64,000 nt of DNA. It comes from Tepidibacter aestuarii. Its GTDB lineage: Bacteria; Bacillota; Clostridia; Peptostreptococcales; Peptostreptococcaceae. A model generated the notes under the pieces. That model was given only the letters and a program-made list of their open reading frames with translations. It was not told the origin of the DNA and made no database searches. The stretch covers positions 2,604,001 to 2,668,000 of the forward strand of contig NZ_OW235315.1 of NCBI RefSeq assembly GCF_934924865.1, in the 5' to 3' direction. Below are positions 43,231-52,491 of the stretch, one piece after another (within the stretch, counting starts at the first letter, position 1; the number at the start of each line of letters is the position of its first letter). The position numbers were made by a program, and so were the translations under genes.

Positions 43231-44301
43231 TTACTTCCAGCCAATTTCATTAAATATTTCTACTGCTCTTTTATTGTTCTCTCCTAATTTATTTAAGCTT
43301 ATATCTTGAGTTTTAAATTCACCCCATGATTTTAATAATTCTGAAGGCTCTACATTAGGATTTGCAGGATACTCATAGTTTGCATTAGCAAATATACTTT
43401 GAGCTTTTTCATTTGATAAAAATTCTATAAATTTAATCGCATTTTCTTTATTATTGGCATTTTTAGTAACTCCACCACCACTTACATTTATATGTGTTCC
43501 AGTAGTGTCTTGATTCGGGAAGAATACACTAACTTGCTCTCCTACTTTTACTTCTTCTGGATCTGATGAATTTAGTAATTTACCTAAATAATACGTATTC
43601 ATTATAGCTATATCACCTTCGCCAGCTACAACTGCTTTAGCTTGGTCCCTATCATTTCCCTTTGGCTCTCTAGCCATATTATCAACTAATCCTTTTGCCC
43701 ATTCTTTAGCTTTCTCTTCTCCATTTATTTCAATAAAAGATGCAAGTAAAGATTGATTATAAGTGTTTGATGATGATCTTACTAATATTTTTCCATTCCA
43801 TTTAGGGTTAATTAAATCTTCATAAGTAGATAATTCTGATGGGTTAACTCTGTCTTTAGAGTAAACTATAACTCTTCCTCTTTTAGTTAATCCATACCAC
43901 TCATTATCTTTATCTCTTAAATTTTCTGGAATATTGTTATTTAAAACTTCACTTTCTATAGACTGTAATAAATCTTGTGATTTAGCTCTATGTAATCTTC
44001 CAGCATCCGCTACTATAAGTACATCAGCTTCTGTATCTTCACCTTCTCTATCAAGTCTTTCAATTAATTCGTCATCTTTTCCTTCAACTACATTTACTGT
44101 TATACCTGTCTCTTCTGTAAATAATTTATAAAGCTCTTTATCAGCATCATAATGTCTAGATGTATATACATTAACTACTCCTTCTTTATTACTTTCATTA
44201 CCTTCATTACCAGTTGCACTTTCTTGTTTAGTCGTACAACCTACAAGTAATGCTATTGACAATGCCAGTGTTAAAAAAGTTAACAATACTTTCTTTTTCA
44301 T
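43231..44301 (-). CDS. fbpA: Iron(III) ABC transporter substrate-binding lipoprotein
   Basis: 356 residues. Signal peptide with lipobox in ALLVGCTTK. Mature part begins VVNVYTSRHYDADKELYKLF, the FbpA/SfuA start, then VEGKDDELIERLDREGEDTEADV, and the conserved paired tyrosines near NTYYLGKLL that bind ferric iron in this family. First gene of fbpABC, with a Fur-box promoter immediately upstream. Start follows GAGGAGGAATTAAGGT. Confidence 0.95.
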   Translation of the reverse strand: MKKKVLLTFLTLALSIALLVGCTTKQESATGNEGNESNKEGVVNVYTSRHYDADKELYKLFTEETGITVNVVEGKDDELIERLDREGEDTEADVLIVADAGRLHRAKSQDLLQSIESEVLNNNIPENLRDKDNEWYGLTKRGRVIVYSKDRVNPSELSTYEDLINPKWNGKILVRSSSNTYNQSLLASFIEINGEEKAKEWAKGLVDNMAREPKGNDRDQAKAVVAGEGDIAIMNTYYLGKLLNSSDPEEVKVGEQVSVFFPNQDTTGTHINVSGGGVTKNANNKENAIKFIEFLSNEKAQSIFANANYEYPANPNVEPSELLKSWGEFKTQDISLNKLGENNKRAVEIFNEIGWK

Positions 44302-44376
44302 ACCTTAATTCCTCCTCAGTTTATGTAATTTATAAAGATAATTATTTTTAAGCGATATCAATTATCACTTTCGTTG

Positions 44377-44413
44377 TCATAATGATAATAACCCATTATC
44401 ATTATGATGTCAA
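44377..44413 (-). promoter_or_regulatory. fbpA promoter overlapped by a Fur box
   Basis: Minus strand: -35 TTGACA (44413-44408), a 17-base spacer and -10 TATTAT (44390-44385). The whole spacer and -10 are covered by a palindrome, TCATAATGATAAT ... ATTATCATTATGA (44377-44407), matching the Fur consensus GATAATGATAATCATTATC in its 7-1-7 half-sites. Iron-dependent repression is expected. A weaker ATTATCA-type half-site lies at 44353-44367. Confidence 0.88.
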
Positions 44414-44557
44414 CTATATTTTTCATGTAATATTTTTACATTCAAAATATTATTATCATTTAGCTATATAAATTTTACACTTAATTGTATCTTTGTTATA
44501 TTTAACATGTTGGGCTTTAAACTTTAATACATAAGAAATACGGAAATAATATAAGAA

Positions 44558-44612
44558 AAGAAGCTTATTAAAATGTTAGCGAATGGTTTAAATATTTTAA
44601 TAAGCTTCTTTT
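44558..44612 (-). terminator. Intrinsic terminator of the PucR-linked cluster
   Basis: Minus strand AAAAGAAGCTTATTAAAAT ... ATTTTAATAAGCTTCTTTT, a long stem with an AT-rich loop, just after the last gene of the cluster. Confidence 0.85.
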
Positions 44613-44617
44613 GGGGA

Positions 44618-45793
44618 TTAAACACCTATATAATTTTTATTTTTAAATATATTCATTTCACTTATCCTATCAAATGCCTCTTTCAGCCTATCAACACTTT
44701 GAGTAACAGCTATTCTTATATACCCACTACCACTTTCTCCAAAAGCTTCACCAGAAATAGTTAAAACATGTGCCTCATTTAAAATTTTATCTACTACTTC
44801 CTTTGATGTAAGACCTGTCTTTTTTATGTTTACAAATAAATATATACTTCCTCTTGGCTTTATAACAGACATATTTGAAATACTTTTTATTCTTTCATAT
44901 GCATAATAAATTCTATTTTTATACTCATCTTTTATAGGTGGCTGAACTTTATTCCTAATATCAAGAGCGTGAATTGCTGCCCTTTGAGATATTGATGGAG
45001 CTGTGAATACACTATTTTCATTTATACTTCTTATAGTTTGTATGATATAATCAGGCGCTAACACATAACCTATTCTCCAACCAGTCATAGCATAATCCTT
45101 TGAAAAGCTTCCTATAGTTATTGTTCTTTCCCTCATTTTATCTAGAGTAGTTATAGGTATAAACTCATCTTCATACATAAATAGTGTATATATATCATCT
45201 GCAATAACTACGATATCTTTTTCTATACAGATATTAGCTATTTCCTGTAATATATCTTTGTCAAAGCAAGCTCCAGTTGGATTATTCGGAGTATTTAGTA
45301 TTATAGCTTTGGTTTTATCAGTAATAGCTTTTTTTAAATTATTTATATTTATTTTAAATTTATCTTCCTCATACGTTTTTAAAAATACAGGTTTCCCTCT
45401 TGTTATCTCAACTTGTTCTTTATATGGAGTAAAATAGGGTTCATGTATTATAACTTCATCCCCATCATCTAGGATAGCTTCAAGTACCAAATACATTGCA
45501 TGGCATCCGCTAGTTGTTATCATACATTCTTTTGTGCCTAACTCATATGAATATTCATATTTATAGTAATCACATATTTTTTCTCTAAGTTCTAAATATC
45601 CCAAAGAATCAGTATAATGTGTATGACCATTTCTAGTGTCTTCAAAGGCTTTATCTATTATCCTAATATCAGTAATAATATCATGATCCCCAAGACTCAA
45701 GTCTATTAAATCTTCGTACTCATAAGTATGATTCATACTCTCAGCCATTGGAGTAATCGCTTTATTTAAGTATCTTTTAGATATATACTTCAT
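44618..45793 (-). CDS. Class I/II aminotransferase, third enzyme of the PucR-linked cluster
   Basis: 391 residues, PLP fold type I. PLP Lys in GSFSKDYAMTGWRIGY; NTPNNPTGACF and DDIYTLFMYEDEF; carboxylate-binding Arg in GYIRIAVTQS. The pattern is AspC/PatA-like; the amino donor and acceptor cannot be told from sequence. It lies 12 bases after the dehydratase-like gene and closes the cluster at a strong terminator. A second, different aminotransferase is two genes away, so the cluster probably works on two transamination steps or two substrates. Confidence 0.88.
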   Translation of the reverse strand: MKYISKRYLNKAITPMAESMNHTYEYEDLIDLSLGDHDIITDIRIIDKAFEDTRNGHTHYTDSLGYLELREKICDYYKYEYSYELGTKECMITTSGCHAMYLVLEAILDDGDEVIIHEPYFTPYKEQVEITRGKPVFLKTYEEDKFKININNLKKAITDKTKAIILNTPNNPTGACFDKDILQEIANICIEKDIVVIADDIYTLFMYEDEFIPITTLDKMRERTITIGSFSKDYAMTGWRIGYVLAPDYIIQTIRSINENSVFTAPSISQRAAIHALDIRNKVQPPIKDEYKNRIYYAYERIKSISNMSVIKPRGSIYLFVNIKKTGLTSKEVVDKILNEAHVLTISGEAFGESGSGYIRIAVTQSVDRLKEAFDRISEMNIFKNKNYIGV

Positions 45794-45804
45794 TAAATCA
45801 CCTC

Positions 45805-46764
45805 TTAATATTCGTTCAATATATTAATCATAAGTTCTTCGTCTATATTTCCACCAGATATAACTAAAACTGAATTTTTTCCTTTTATTATATCTGGGTT
45901 TTGAAGTATTGCACCAACGCATATAGCACTCGATGGTTCTGCTACTATCTTTTCTTTTTTGATCATATGAGCTATGCCTTTTTTTATAAATTCTTCATCT
46001 ACCTCTATTATTTCATCTATACATTCTTTTCCCATTTTATATGCAATTTCTCCAACTCCTCCAACCAATGCTTCACATACAGACTCTTCGCTAGGATAAG
46101 TTTCATAAAAAACATCATCTTCTAAAGCTTTGACCATTGCTGGGCATGATTTTGTTTGAAGTCCAACAATCTTAACGTTTGGATTAATATGCTTTGCTGC
46201 AACACTTATACCAGTTATAAGACTACCACCGCCTATTGGAACTAGTACTGTATCTATGTTTGGATTTTGCTCAAATATCTCAATGCCTATTGTTCCCTGT
46301 CCAGAGTACACAACTTCATCTTTTGAAAATGCATCTACATAGACCATGTCATTATCATTTATGTGAGCCATGGCATACTCATAAGCATCGTCAAAAGTAT
46401 TTCCGACAATTTCAACACTTGCTCCAAAATAATTTATCTTATCTATTTTAGTCTTTGGAGTATTCTTAGGAACAAATACTAAGGGGTTTTTAATTCCCAT
46501 AACACTGCATGCATAACTAAGTGCTATAGCATGATTTCCAGACGATACAGCAACTACACCCTTTTCTTTTTCCTCATCAGTCAAAGATGTAAGCTTACTC
46601 ATAACTCCTCTTATTTTAAAACTTCTTACAGTTTGTAGTGATTCTAATTTAAAATAGCAGTTGGTATCTTTATCGCTTAGGTATATAGATTTTTCTAGAG
46701 GAGTCATATATACCTTATCTTTAATTCTATCTCTACTATTTACTATATCTTCATAACTAAACAT
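45805..46764 (-). CDS. Threonine-dehydratase-like PLP enzyme (fold type II, no ACT domain)
   Basis: 319 residues, size of catabolic threonine/serine dehydratases, serine racemases and EutB/BhcB-type enzymes. PLP Lys in RSFKIRGVMSKL, VSSGNHAIALSYAC, glycine-rich phosphate loop IGGGSLITG and C-terminal VISGGNIDEEL. The residues before the Lys read LQTVRSFKIRG where most family members have TGSFKIRG, a departure worth noting in the active-site region. There is no regulatory domain. The start overlaps the preceding aminotransferase gene by eight bases, so they are coupled. Possible reactions: deamination of a hydroxy-amino acid to a keto or imino acid. Confidence 0.85.
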   Translation of the reverse strand: MFSYEDIVNSRDRIKDKVYMTPLEKSIYLSDKDTNCYFKLESLQTVRSFKIRGVMSKLTSLTDEEKEKGVVAVSSGNHAIALSYACSVMGIKNPLVFVPKNTPKTKIDKINYFGASVEIVGNTFDDAYEYAMAHINDNDMVYVDAFSKDEVVYSGQGTIGIEIFEQNPNIDTVLVPIGGGSLITGISVAAKHINPNVKIVGLQTKSCPAMVKALEDDVFYETYPSEESVCEALVGGVGEIAYKMGKECIDEIIEVDEEFIKKGIAHMIKKEKIVAEPSSAICVGAILQNPDIIKGKNSVLVISGGNIDEELMINILNEY

Positions 46765-47896
46765 TAGATTTCACCACCTTTAAATCTTTTAAGAACTCAG
46801 ATATTTTTTTAAGCCCAACCTTTATAATTTTAGGATTGTTAGCAAATCCAAGTCTTACATAGCCTTCCATATCAAGTGAACTTCCCGGAACTAACATTAC
46901 ACTTTTTTCTTTTAATAACTTAAGACAAAGTTCTTCTGATGTCATATCAAAGCTATATTTTAAAAACGCAGTAGTTCCAGCCTTTGGCTTTACATATTCT
47001 ATAAGTGGTTCATTTTTTACCCATTCATCTACAAGTTCTACATTTCCTCTAACTATATCTAAATTTCTCTTAACTATCTTTTCCTTGTTCTCAAGTGCTA
47101 CAATCGAAAGCCTATCATCAATCATTCCACAACTTATAGTATTATAGTCTCTTCTCTTATTAACATTCTTTATAAAATCTTTAGGCCCCACTACCCATCC
47201 AATTCTAAGTCCTGCTAAAGAAAAAGTTTTAGACATACTGCCAGTCGATATTCCCTTTTCATATAAATCAACTATAGACTTTGTAAAATTCTCTCCATTG
47301 TGATTCAATCCTCTATACACCTCATCACACAGAACATAAGCTCCACACTCTTTAGCTATCTCAACTATTTTATTTAAAAAATTCTCATCCATTAAAGCGC
47401 CAGTTGGATTATTAGGATTATTTATACATATAAGCTTAGTCTTATCATCTATGTAAGATTTTAACTCTTCCAAATCAGGTACAAACTCATTCTCTGGTCT
47501 TAACTTTAATATCTTAACATTAGCACCAATTGATTCTGGAATAGAATAATGCTGTTGGTAAGTAGGTAACACAGATATAACAGTATCTCCAGGTTCAACC
47601 AGAGTTTCAATACTCAATGAATTCGCACCTATTGCTCCATGAGTTACAGTTATATTATGTATATCAACATTTTCATAAAGAGTTGATATCTCATTTCTAA
47701 GTCTAACTGATCCCTCAATTTCTCCATAAGTTAATTTCATATTATATATTTCATCTAATAAAGCCTCTTTATTTCCACTATAATCTAACAACTGATTTAC
47801 GGTTAATGACTCAACACAAGTCTCGGCTAAGTTATAATCGCAATCATTCTCATAAAGTCCCATCCAAATCTCAACACCAAAATCTTTAATTTTCAC
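46757..47896 (-). CDS. Class I/II aminotransferase, second enzyme of the PucR-linked cluster
   Basis: 379 residues, PLP fold type I. PLP Lys in STGSMSKTFSLAGLRIGW, NNPNNPTGALM, CDEVYRGLNHNG, C-terminal GYVRLGFANNP. The N-terminus GVEIWMGLYENDCDYNLAET is typical of a group of clostridial aminotransferases often annotated only as such. GTG start at 47896 behind AAGGGGGGATTATA. It lies 13 bases after the ornithine-cyclodeaminase-like gene and overlaps the dehydratase-like gene by eight bases. Confidence 0.88.
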   Translation of the reverse strand: MKIKDFGVEIWMGLYENDCDYNLAETCVESLTVNQLLDYSGNKEALLDEIYNMKLTYGEIEGSVRLRNEISTLYENVDIHNITVTHGAIGANSLSIETLVEPGDTVISVLPTYQQHYSIPESIGANVKILKLRPENEFVPDLEELKSYIDDKTKLICINNPNNPTGALMDENFLNKIVEIAKECGAYVLCDEVYRGLNHNGENFTKSIVDLYEKGISTGSMSKTFSLAGLRIGWVVGPKDFIKNVNKRRDYNTISCGMIDDRLSIVALENKEKIVKRNLDIVRGNVELVDEWVKNEPLIEYVKPKAGTTAFLKYSFDMTSEELCLKLLKEKSVMLVPGSSLDMEGYVRLGFANNPKIIKVGLKKISEFLKDLKVVKSNV

Positions 47897-47909
47897 TATA
47901 ATCCCCCCC

Positions 47910-48962
47910 TTATAAATCTACCTCTACTCCTAAGTTTTTCTCTTTTGCAGCATCTAAAACAATTTTAGACGTCATAAGATCTTGGAGTGCTATACCTGTA
48001 GTATCATACACAGTTATATCATCTTCACTCAATCTTCCCTTTTTTTTGCCTATTATTACATCACCAATTTCACAAATTATATCTTCTTTACTTATAGTAT
48101 TGTTTTTAATTCCAATCTCAATCTCTCCTACATCAAGAGCTTGATTCATGTCATCTACATAAACTCTGGCACAAGCCAATATATTTTCATCAATTTCCTG
48201 CTTTCCATTCATATCAGATCCTACACAACTGAAATGAGTTCCTTTTTTAACCCATTCCTTCATAATAAGCGGTTTTCTAGATGGTGTTGCAGTTATTATT
48301 ACATCACTCATCCTAACAGCTGTTTCTAAATTATCTACACCTTCAAAATTCACATGAAACTTCTTAGAAATCTCATCGTATATATCTGTATTTTCATACT
48401 TAGATAAAAACTTATTATTTAATATATCTTTTATAGAGCCGGCAACCTTATTCGCATTGTTTGAATCAATAGGATCATATATTCTAACATTCTTTATATT
48501 TGGCATACTTATCAATGTTGCAGCTATTTGGAAAGTAGCCTGATGTCCCGCTCCAACCATTAATAAATCATTAGAATTTTCTCTTGCTAAATACTTAGAC
48601 CCTATAGCTCCAGCAGCTCCAGTTCTCATTCCAGTTATATACTCAGCATTTAACATCCCTATAGGCATTCCGCTTTTACTATCAAATACCATAGTAGTTC
48701 CAATTAACATAGGTAGTTTCTTGTCTTCATTGTCCTTAAACCAAGAAACTATCTTAAGTCCAAATATATCCTCTCCCTTAAGATGCCCTGACTTGATATC
48801 CATATCAGCAACACCTCTTTCAAATTCGTGAAATACCATATCAAATACTTCGGTCTTTTGATTTGATTTTAATCTATAAACCTCTTCAATAGCCTCAATA
48901 ACCTGCTTCATATCAATAACATCTTTAATAACCTCTTCATTTAAAACTCTAACCTTAAACAT
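47910..48962 (-). CDS. Ornithine cyclodeaminase/mu-crystallin family oxidoreductase
   Basis: 350 residues. Family features: substrate-binding Lys region HLKGEDIFGLKIVSWFKDN, Arg in AEYITGMRTGAAGAIGSKYL, Rossmann NAD loop LLMVGAGHQATFQIAA, and GSDMNGKQEID around the catalytic Asp. Members include ornithine cyclodeaminase, alanine dehydrogenase, EutC, SbnB and the iminosuccinate reductase BhcD, most of which form or reduce imines with NAD(P)H. First gene of the four-enzyme cluster, downstream of a PucR regulator on the same strand. The actual substrate is unknown. Confidence 0.88.
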   Translation of the reverse strand: MFKVRVLNEEVIKDVIDMKQVIEAIEEVYRLKSNQKTEVFDMVFHEFERGVADMDIKSGHLKGEDIFGLKIVSWFKDNEDKKLPMLIGTTMVFDSKSGMPIGMLNAEYITGMRTGAAGAIGSKYLARENSNDLLMVGAGHQATFQIAATLISMPNIKNVRIYDPIDSNNANKVAGSIKDILNNKFLSKYENTDIYDEISKKFHVNFEGVDNLETAVRMSDVIITATPSRKPLIMKEWVKKGTHFSCVGSDMNGKQEIDENILACARVYVDDMNQALDVGEIEIGIKNNTISKEDIICEIGDVIIGKKKGRLSEDDITVYDTTGIALQDLMTSKIVLDAAKEKNLGVEVDL

Positions 48963-48994
48963 CTAAACTCCTCCTTGTGTTTTTCTATACTAAA

Positions 48995-49026
48995 AAAGAG
49001 AGAAACTCGTTTATTTTTCTCTCTTT
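48995..49026 (-). terminator. Intrinsic terminator after the PucR-family gene
   Basis: Minus strand AAAGAGAGAAA ... TTTCTCTCTTT followed by further Ts. It separates the regulator from the enzyme cluster, so the latter must have its own promoter in 48963-49118. Confidence 0.75.
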
Positions 49027-49118
49027 ATATCTATATTCAATTATTCAGTTTTTAAATACATTTTACCTTTGTAATTTTTCACAAGAAATGAGCCTATTTT
49101 TGTAATTTTCACATTGTT

Positions 49119-50267
49119 TTATAGATCACTTTCTAGTATTTTATATATCTTTACAGAAATAGATAATTGTTCATTAAAGCTTCCCTCTAAATTGTCCATT
49201 CCCAATATTTCCTTCATCTTGTTTATTCTATACCTTATAGTATTTCCATGCTGAAACATAGAATCCGCTGTTTTCTTTATATTACAATCACACTCTATAT
49301 ACTTTATTGCAGTCTCCAAAATACTAGAGTTAAATCTTTCATCATAAATTTTCAAAGGCATTATTATACCTTTATAAAAATTCTCTACCCATACAGTATC
49401 TATAAAAGGCATTATCATCTTGTATATTCCCGTATCTTTATAATAAATTTTTTCATCTTTTTCAATCACATTATACTTCATACAATATATACTTTCTTTT
49501 ATAGCAGTGTTTATATCTTTTAAAGAATGATGATCACTAATTGCTATGTAATAATCTTTTTTATTTAAATTAATAGAATTTAAATAATCATACAAACTAA
49601 CCTTAATATTTTTTTCATAACTGTATATAACAAGTATTCCCATCTTATATTTCAAAATAGACACGCCTATACCTATCTGGTTAAATTTTTTAATATTTCT
49701 TATTATATCTATAATATTTTCTTCACTTAAATATTTTCTGGGTCTACAATATGATACAGCTACATTTTCATTGAAAGAGCTATTTATTTCAAGAGCTAGT
49801 TGTCTTATAACTCCCTTGCTTAAATCTGAATTTATTATTACATCGATTTTACTTTCAATCAATATGTGATTATCTTTATTTCTTATAATATCCATAATGT
49901 CTGTTATTACATCTTCACACATAATATCCTTGTCAAATATAAATATTGGCAATGAGTTTTCATTAGCATAATCTATTATTTGATCAGGTAAATCATCATA
50001 ATATACATTTTTTATAGCAAGAGCCCCAACAAAGTTTTCAACCAATAAATCTATGGATTTTTTTACAAGATTTATATCATCTTTAGCAAAGAAAAAGCTA
50101 GTAATAACAAAATCTCCTCTATTAAATAACCACTCAAAATTATCTATAACCTCATATTCTAATATTCCAACCTTATCTATATCATTATCAAGTCCACTAG
50201 CTCCAGCTATTAGTCTAAATTCTTTGAAATTATCAAGTTTGATTATTTCCCTTACTTTAACTCCCAT
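49119..50267 (-). CDS. PucR-family transcriptional regulator
   Basis: 382 residues. N-terminal PucR-like sensing domain (about 1-125; FRLIAGASGLDNDIDKVGILE, GDFVITSFFFAKDD, PIFIFDKDIMCED), a central region, and a C-terminal PucR-type HTH_30 (about 310-375; ETAIKYIECDCNIKKTADSM then HGNTIRYRINKMKEILG). The family regulates purine, amino acid and polyamine catabolism. It is transcribed in the same direction as, and just upstream of, the ornithine-cyclodeaminase-like gene, and so is the likely regulator of that cluster. Start follows AAGGGAGGAATTGT. Confidence 0.92.
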   Translation of the reverse strand: MGVKVREIIKLDNFKEFRLIAGASGLDNDIDKVGILEYEVIDNFEWLFNRGDFVITSFFFAKDDINLVKKSIDLLVENFVGALAIKNVYYDDLPDQIIDYANENSLPIFIFDKDIMCEDVITDIMDIIRNKDNHILIESKIDVIINSDLSKGVIRQLALEINSSFNENVAVSYCRPRKYLSEENIIDIIRNIKKFNQIGIGVSILKYKMGILVIYSYEKNIKVSLYDYLNSINLNKKDYYIAISDHHSLKDINTAIKESIYCMKYNVIEKDEKIYYKDTGIYKMIMPFIDTVWVENFYKGIIMPLKIYDERFNSSILETAIKYIECDCNIKKTADSMFQHGNTIRYRINKMKEILGMDNLEGSFNEQLSISVKIYKILESDL

Positions 50268-50303
50268 ACAATTCCTCCCTTTTAACTCTATTATATTAAA
50301 AAA

Positions 50304-50324
50304 ACCCGCTATCTAACAGCGGGT
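50304..50324 (-). terminator. Intrinsic terminator after the ElaA-like gene
   Basis: ACCCGCT-ATCTAAC-AGCGGGT; on the minus strand it is followed by TTTTTTT. Confidence 0.92.
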
Positions 50325-50330
50325 GTATAA

Positions 50331-50774
50331 TTACTTACTATAAAGCATCTCTACATGCTCAATTCCATCTTCCAAATAAACATCTGATACTTCTTTAAAT
50401 CCTACGCACTTATAAAAATCAACTAAGTATCTTTGTGCAGATATCCTTATAGATTTCTCATTTAATTTTCTGTCTATAAAATCAATAGCTATTAACATCA
50501 TTTCTCTAGCTAGTCCTTTTTTTCTTCTATCCTTCGATACTAAAACCCTTCCTATAGATACCTCATCATAAGATATTCCCTTAGGTATTATTCTTAAATA
50601 GCATAATATATCTCCATTATCTTCTAAGAACAAATGATATGACTTTTCATCTTTTCCATCACAATCTTGGTAAGGGCATTCTTGCTCCAAGACAAAAACT
50701 TCACTTCTCATTTGTAAAATTTTGTATAACTCTTTTATGTTTAATTCTTCAAACTTTTTCAATACCCAGTTCAT
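50331..50774 (-). CDS. GNAT N-acetyltransferase, ElaA-like
   Basis: 147 residues from the ATG at 50774 behind GGGGAGGGATATTT; eight upstream codons lack a site. N-terminal ELYKILQMRSEVFVLEQECPYQDCDG matches the ElaA group (seen as LRxxVFVxEQxxPYxDxD). Acetyl-CoA binding in SIGRVLVSKDRRKKGLAREM, and C-terminal FYKCVGFKEVSDVYLEDGIEH. Substrate unknown. Single gene with a strong terminator. Confidence 0.9.
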   Translation of the reverse strand: MNWVLKKFEELNIKELYKILQMRSEVFVLEQECPYQDCDGKDEKSYHLFLEDNGDILCYLRIIPKGISYDEVSIGRVLVSKDRRKKGLAREMMLIAIDFIDRKLNEKSIRISAQRYLVDFYKCVGFKEVSDVYLEDGIEHVEMLYSK

Positions 50775-50935
50775 AAATATCCCTCCCCAACAATACATAA
50801 ACCGTTTTTCATATTAAATATCAATAAACATACCTTTTTATTCCATAGAACTAAATATTTATATTTAATATATTATATTTTTTATCAAAAAGCAAATAAT
50901 ATGTATATTATATAGTAACAAAAGAAGGTGATTTT

Positions 50936-51787
50936 ATGGAAAATATCGGTTTAGTGTTGCCGGGTGGAGGCATGAGAGGTGTTTATACTTCAGGTGTCAT
51001 AGATTTTTTTATAGAAAAAAATCTAAGGTTTCCTTATACCATAGGAGTGTCTGCTGGAGCGTGTAATGGATCTGCTTATATATCTAGTCAACATGGTTTT
51101 GGGAAAATATTCTATACTAAGTATTTAAACGATAAGAGATATCTAAATTTGAGAAATTTATTTAGACATGATAAACCAGTTCTTGGAATGGATTTTATAT
51201 TTGATGAAATGCCGAACAAACTGGAACTGTTTGATTTTGATTCTTTTAATAAGGCGCCAGAAAAATTAATTATAACTGCTACTAATTGTATAAATGGTGA
51301 ATCTGTATATATAGATAGGCACAATTGTGATGATTTATTAAAAGCTATAAGAGCTTCTTGCAGCTTACCTTTTGTCAGCCCTATTGTAGAGTATTCCGAT
51401 ATGCAGCTTTTAGATGGAGGCCTTTCCGATCCAATACCTATAAAAAAATCTCAAAATGATGGAAACAGTAAGAATATAGTAGTTCTTACTAGTGATCATG
51501 AATCAAGTAAAAAACCTAGATATATAAAAAGACTTGCTAAAAAGTTTTATCCAGACAACAATACTCTAATACAAACTATAGATAATTGCTACGATATATA
51601 CAACGACTCATTAAAGTATGTTAATGAACAGCAAAAAGATGGCAAAGCCTTTGTTATAACTCCAAGCCAATCTATAAAGTTGAATACACTAGATAAAAAT
51701 CATAAAAATATAAACAATTTATATTCCCTAGGATATCAAGACGCTTCAAACTCATATAACCAGATGATAAACTACATCAAAAACTAA
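50936..51787 (+). CDS. Patatin-like phospholipase family protein
   Basis: 283 residues. Oxyanion motif LVLPGGGMRGVYTSG near the N-terminus, the nucleophile in TIGVSAGACNG (GxSxG), and the Asp of the dyad in LLDGGLSDPIPI. Catalytic Ser and Asp are both present, so it is likely an active cytoplasmic lipid acyl hydrolase; no signal peptide is seen. C-terminal PNPLA-type extension with YNDSLKYVNEQQKDGK. Start follows AAGAAGGTGATTTT. Convergent with an unknown gene through a shared terminator. Confidence 0.93.
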   Translation: MENIGLVLPGGGMRGVYTSGVIDFFIEKNLRFPYTIGVSAGACNGSAYISSQHGFGKIFYTKYLNDKRYLNLRNLFRHDKPVLGMDFIFDEMPNKLELFDFDSFNKAPEKLIITATNCINGESVYIDRHNCDDLLKAIRASCSLPFVSPIVEYSDMQLLDGGLSDPIPIKKSQNDGNSKNIVVLTSDHESSKKPRYIKRLAKKFYPDNNTLIQTIDNCYDIYNDSLKYVNEQQKDGKAFVITPSQSIKLNTLDKNHKNINNLYSLGYQDASNSYNQMINYIKN

Positions 51788-51788
51788 A

Positions 51789-51810
51789 GGGGACTACAAA
51801 TGTAGTCCCT
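51789..51810. terminator. Bidirectional terminator between convergent genes
   Basis: GGGACTACA-AA-TGTAGTCCC with A/T-rich flanks, between the patatin-like gene and the minus-strand gene at 51809-52345, whose stop codon it touches. Confidence 0.8.
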
Positions 51811-52345
51811 ATTTAACCATTTCTATAAGCTTTTCCTTCATAAAATCTTTTATATCCATATCTTCTATCGTAACCTTAGATTCATCAAATAAGTCAGGCT
51901 TTACTCTAAAGAAATTTACTATAAGCTTGTCATCCTCTATCTTATATACCTCATGATTCCATGGTACAAATACAACCTCAAGCTCTTCATAATCAGAATT
52001 ATTATTTTCATTCAACTCGTCTACTATAGAATCTAAGTTTAAAACCTTAACAGGAGATACCATCATATTAGTATACTCTAAATCCTCCATCATCCACATA
52101 TTGTTATTCCAGAATTTTCTAGATTTTTTATTTGTAGTATTTAATAACTCCACATTTGATATCGCACTTAGAACTGTTCTAACTTCTTCATCAGTAAATT
52201 CACTATCGTATACAAGCTTCATATCATCATACTGAGATATATCATTTATGTACGCTTCTCCAACTTTCTCTTTTTCACTTGTCGCTTGCCAGAAATAAAG
52301 CATATTCTCTATAACATCTAATTTAACCTTTATTCTTTTGATCAC
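51809..52345 (-). CDS. Unknown protein, 178 aa, acidic and soluble
   Basis: I do not recognise a family with confidence. The protein is soluble and acidic, with several Trp, Asn and Met clusters: FWNNNMWMMEDLEYTNMMVS near residue 83-102, then SPVKVLNLDSIVDELNENN and ELEVVFVPWNHEVYKIEDDK. The strand-rich C-terminal half ends in an amphipathic helix. The start is GTG at 52345 behind AAGGGGGCGTTATT. Divergent from the reductive-dehalogenase-like gene and convergent with the patatin-like gene; the context gives no function. Confidence 0.65.
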   Translation of the reverse strand: MIKRIKVKLDVIENMLYFWQATSEKEKVGEAYINDISQYDDMKLVYDSEFTDEEVRTVLSAISNVELLNTTNKKSRKFWNNNMWMMEDLEYTNMMVSPVKVLNLDSIVDELNENNNSDYEELEVVFVPWNHEVYKIEDDKLIVNFFRVKPDLFDESKVTIEDMDIKDFMKEKLIEMVK

Positions 52346-52491
52346 AATAACGCCCCCTTAGTTTGAATTTTCTGCACCTTAATTATATTACATATAACAA
52401 TTTTATACCATATATTATTAGTAAAAATATGTAACTGTATAGTATACTTAAGTTATATGACTTTATTCTTTCAAAAAGGGGGACAACTTTT

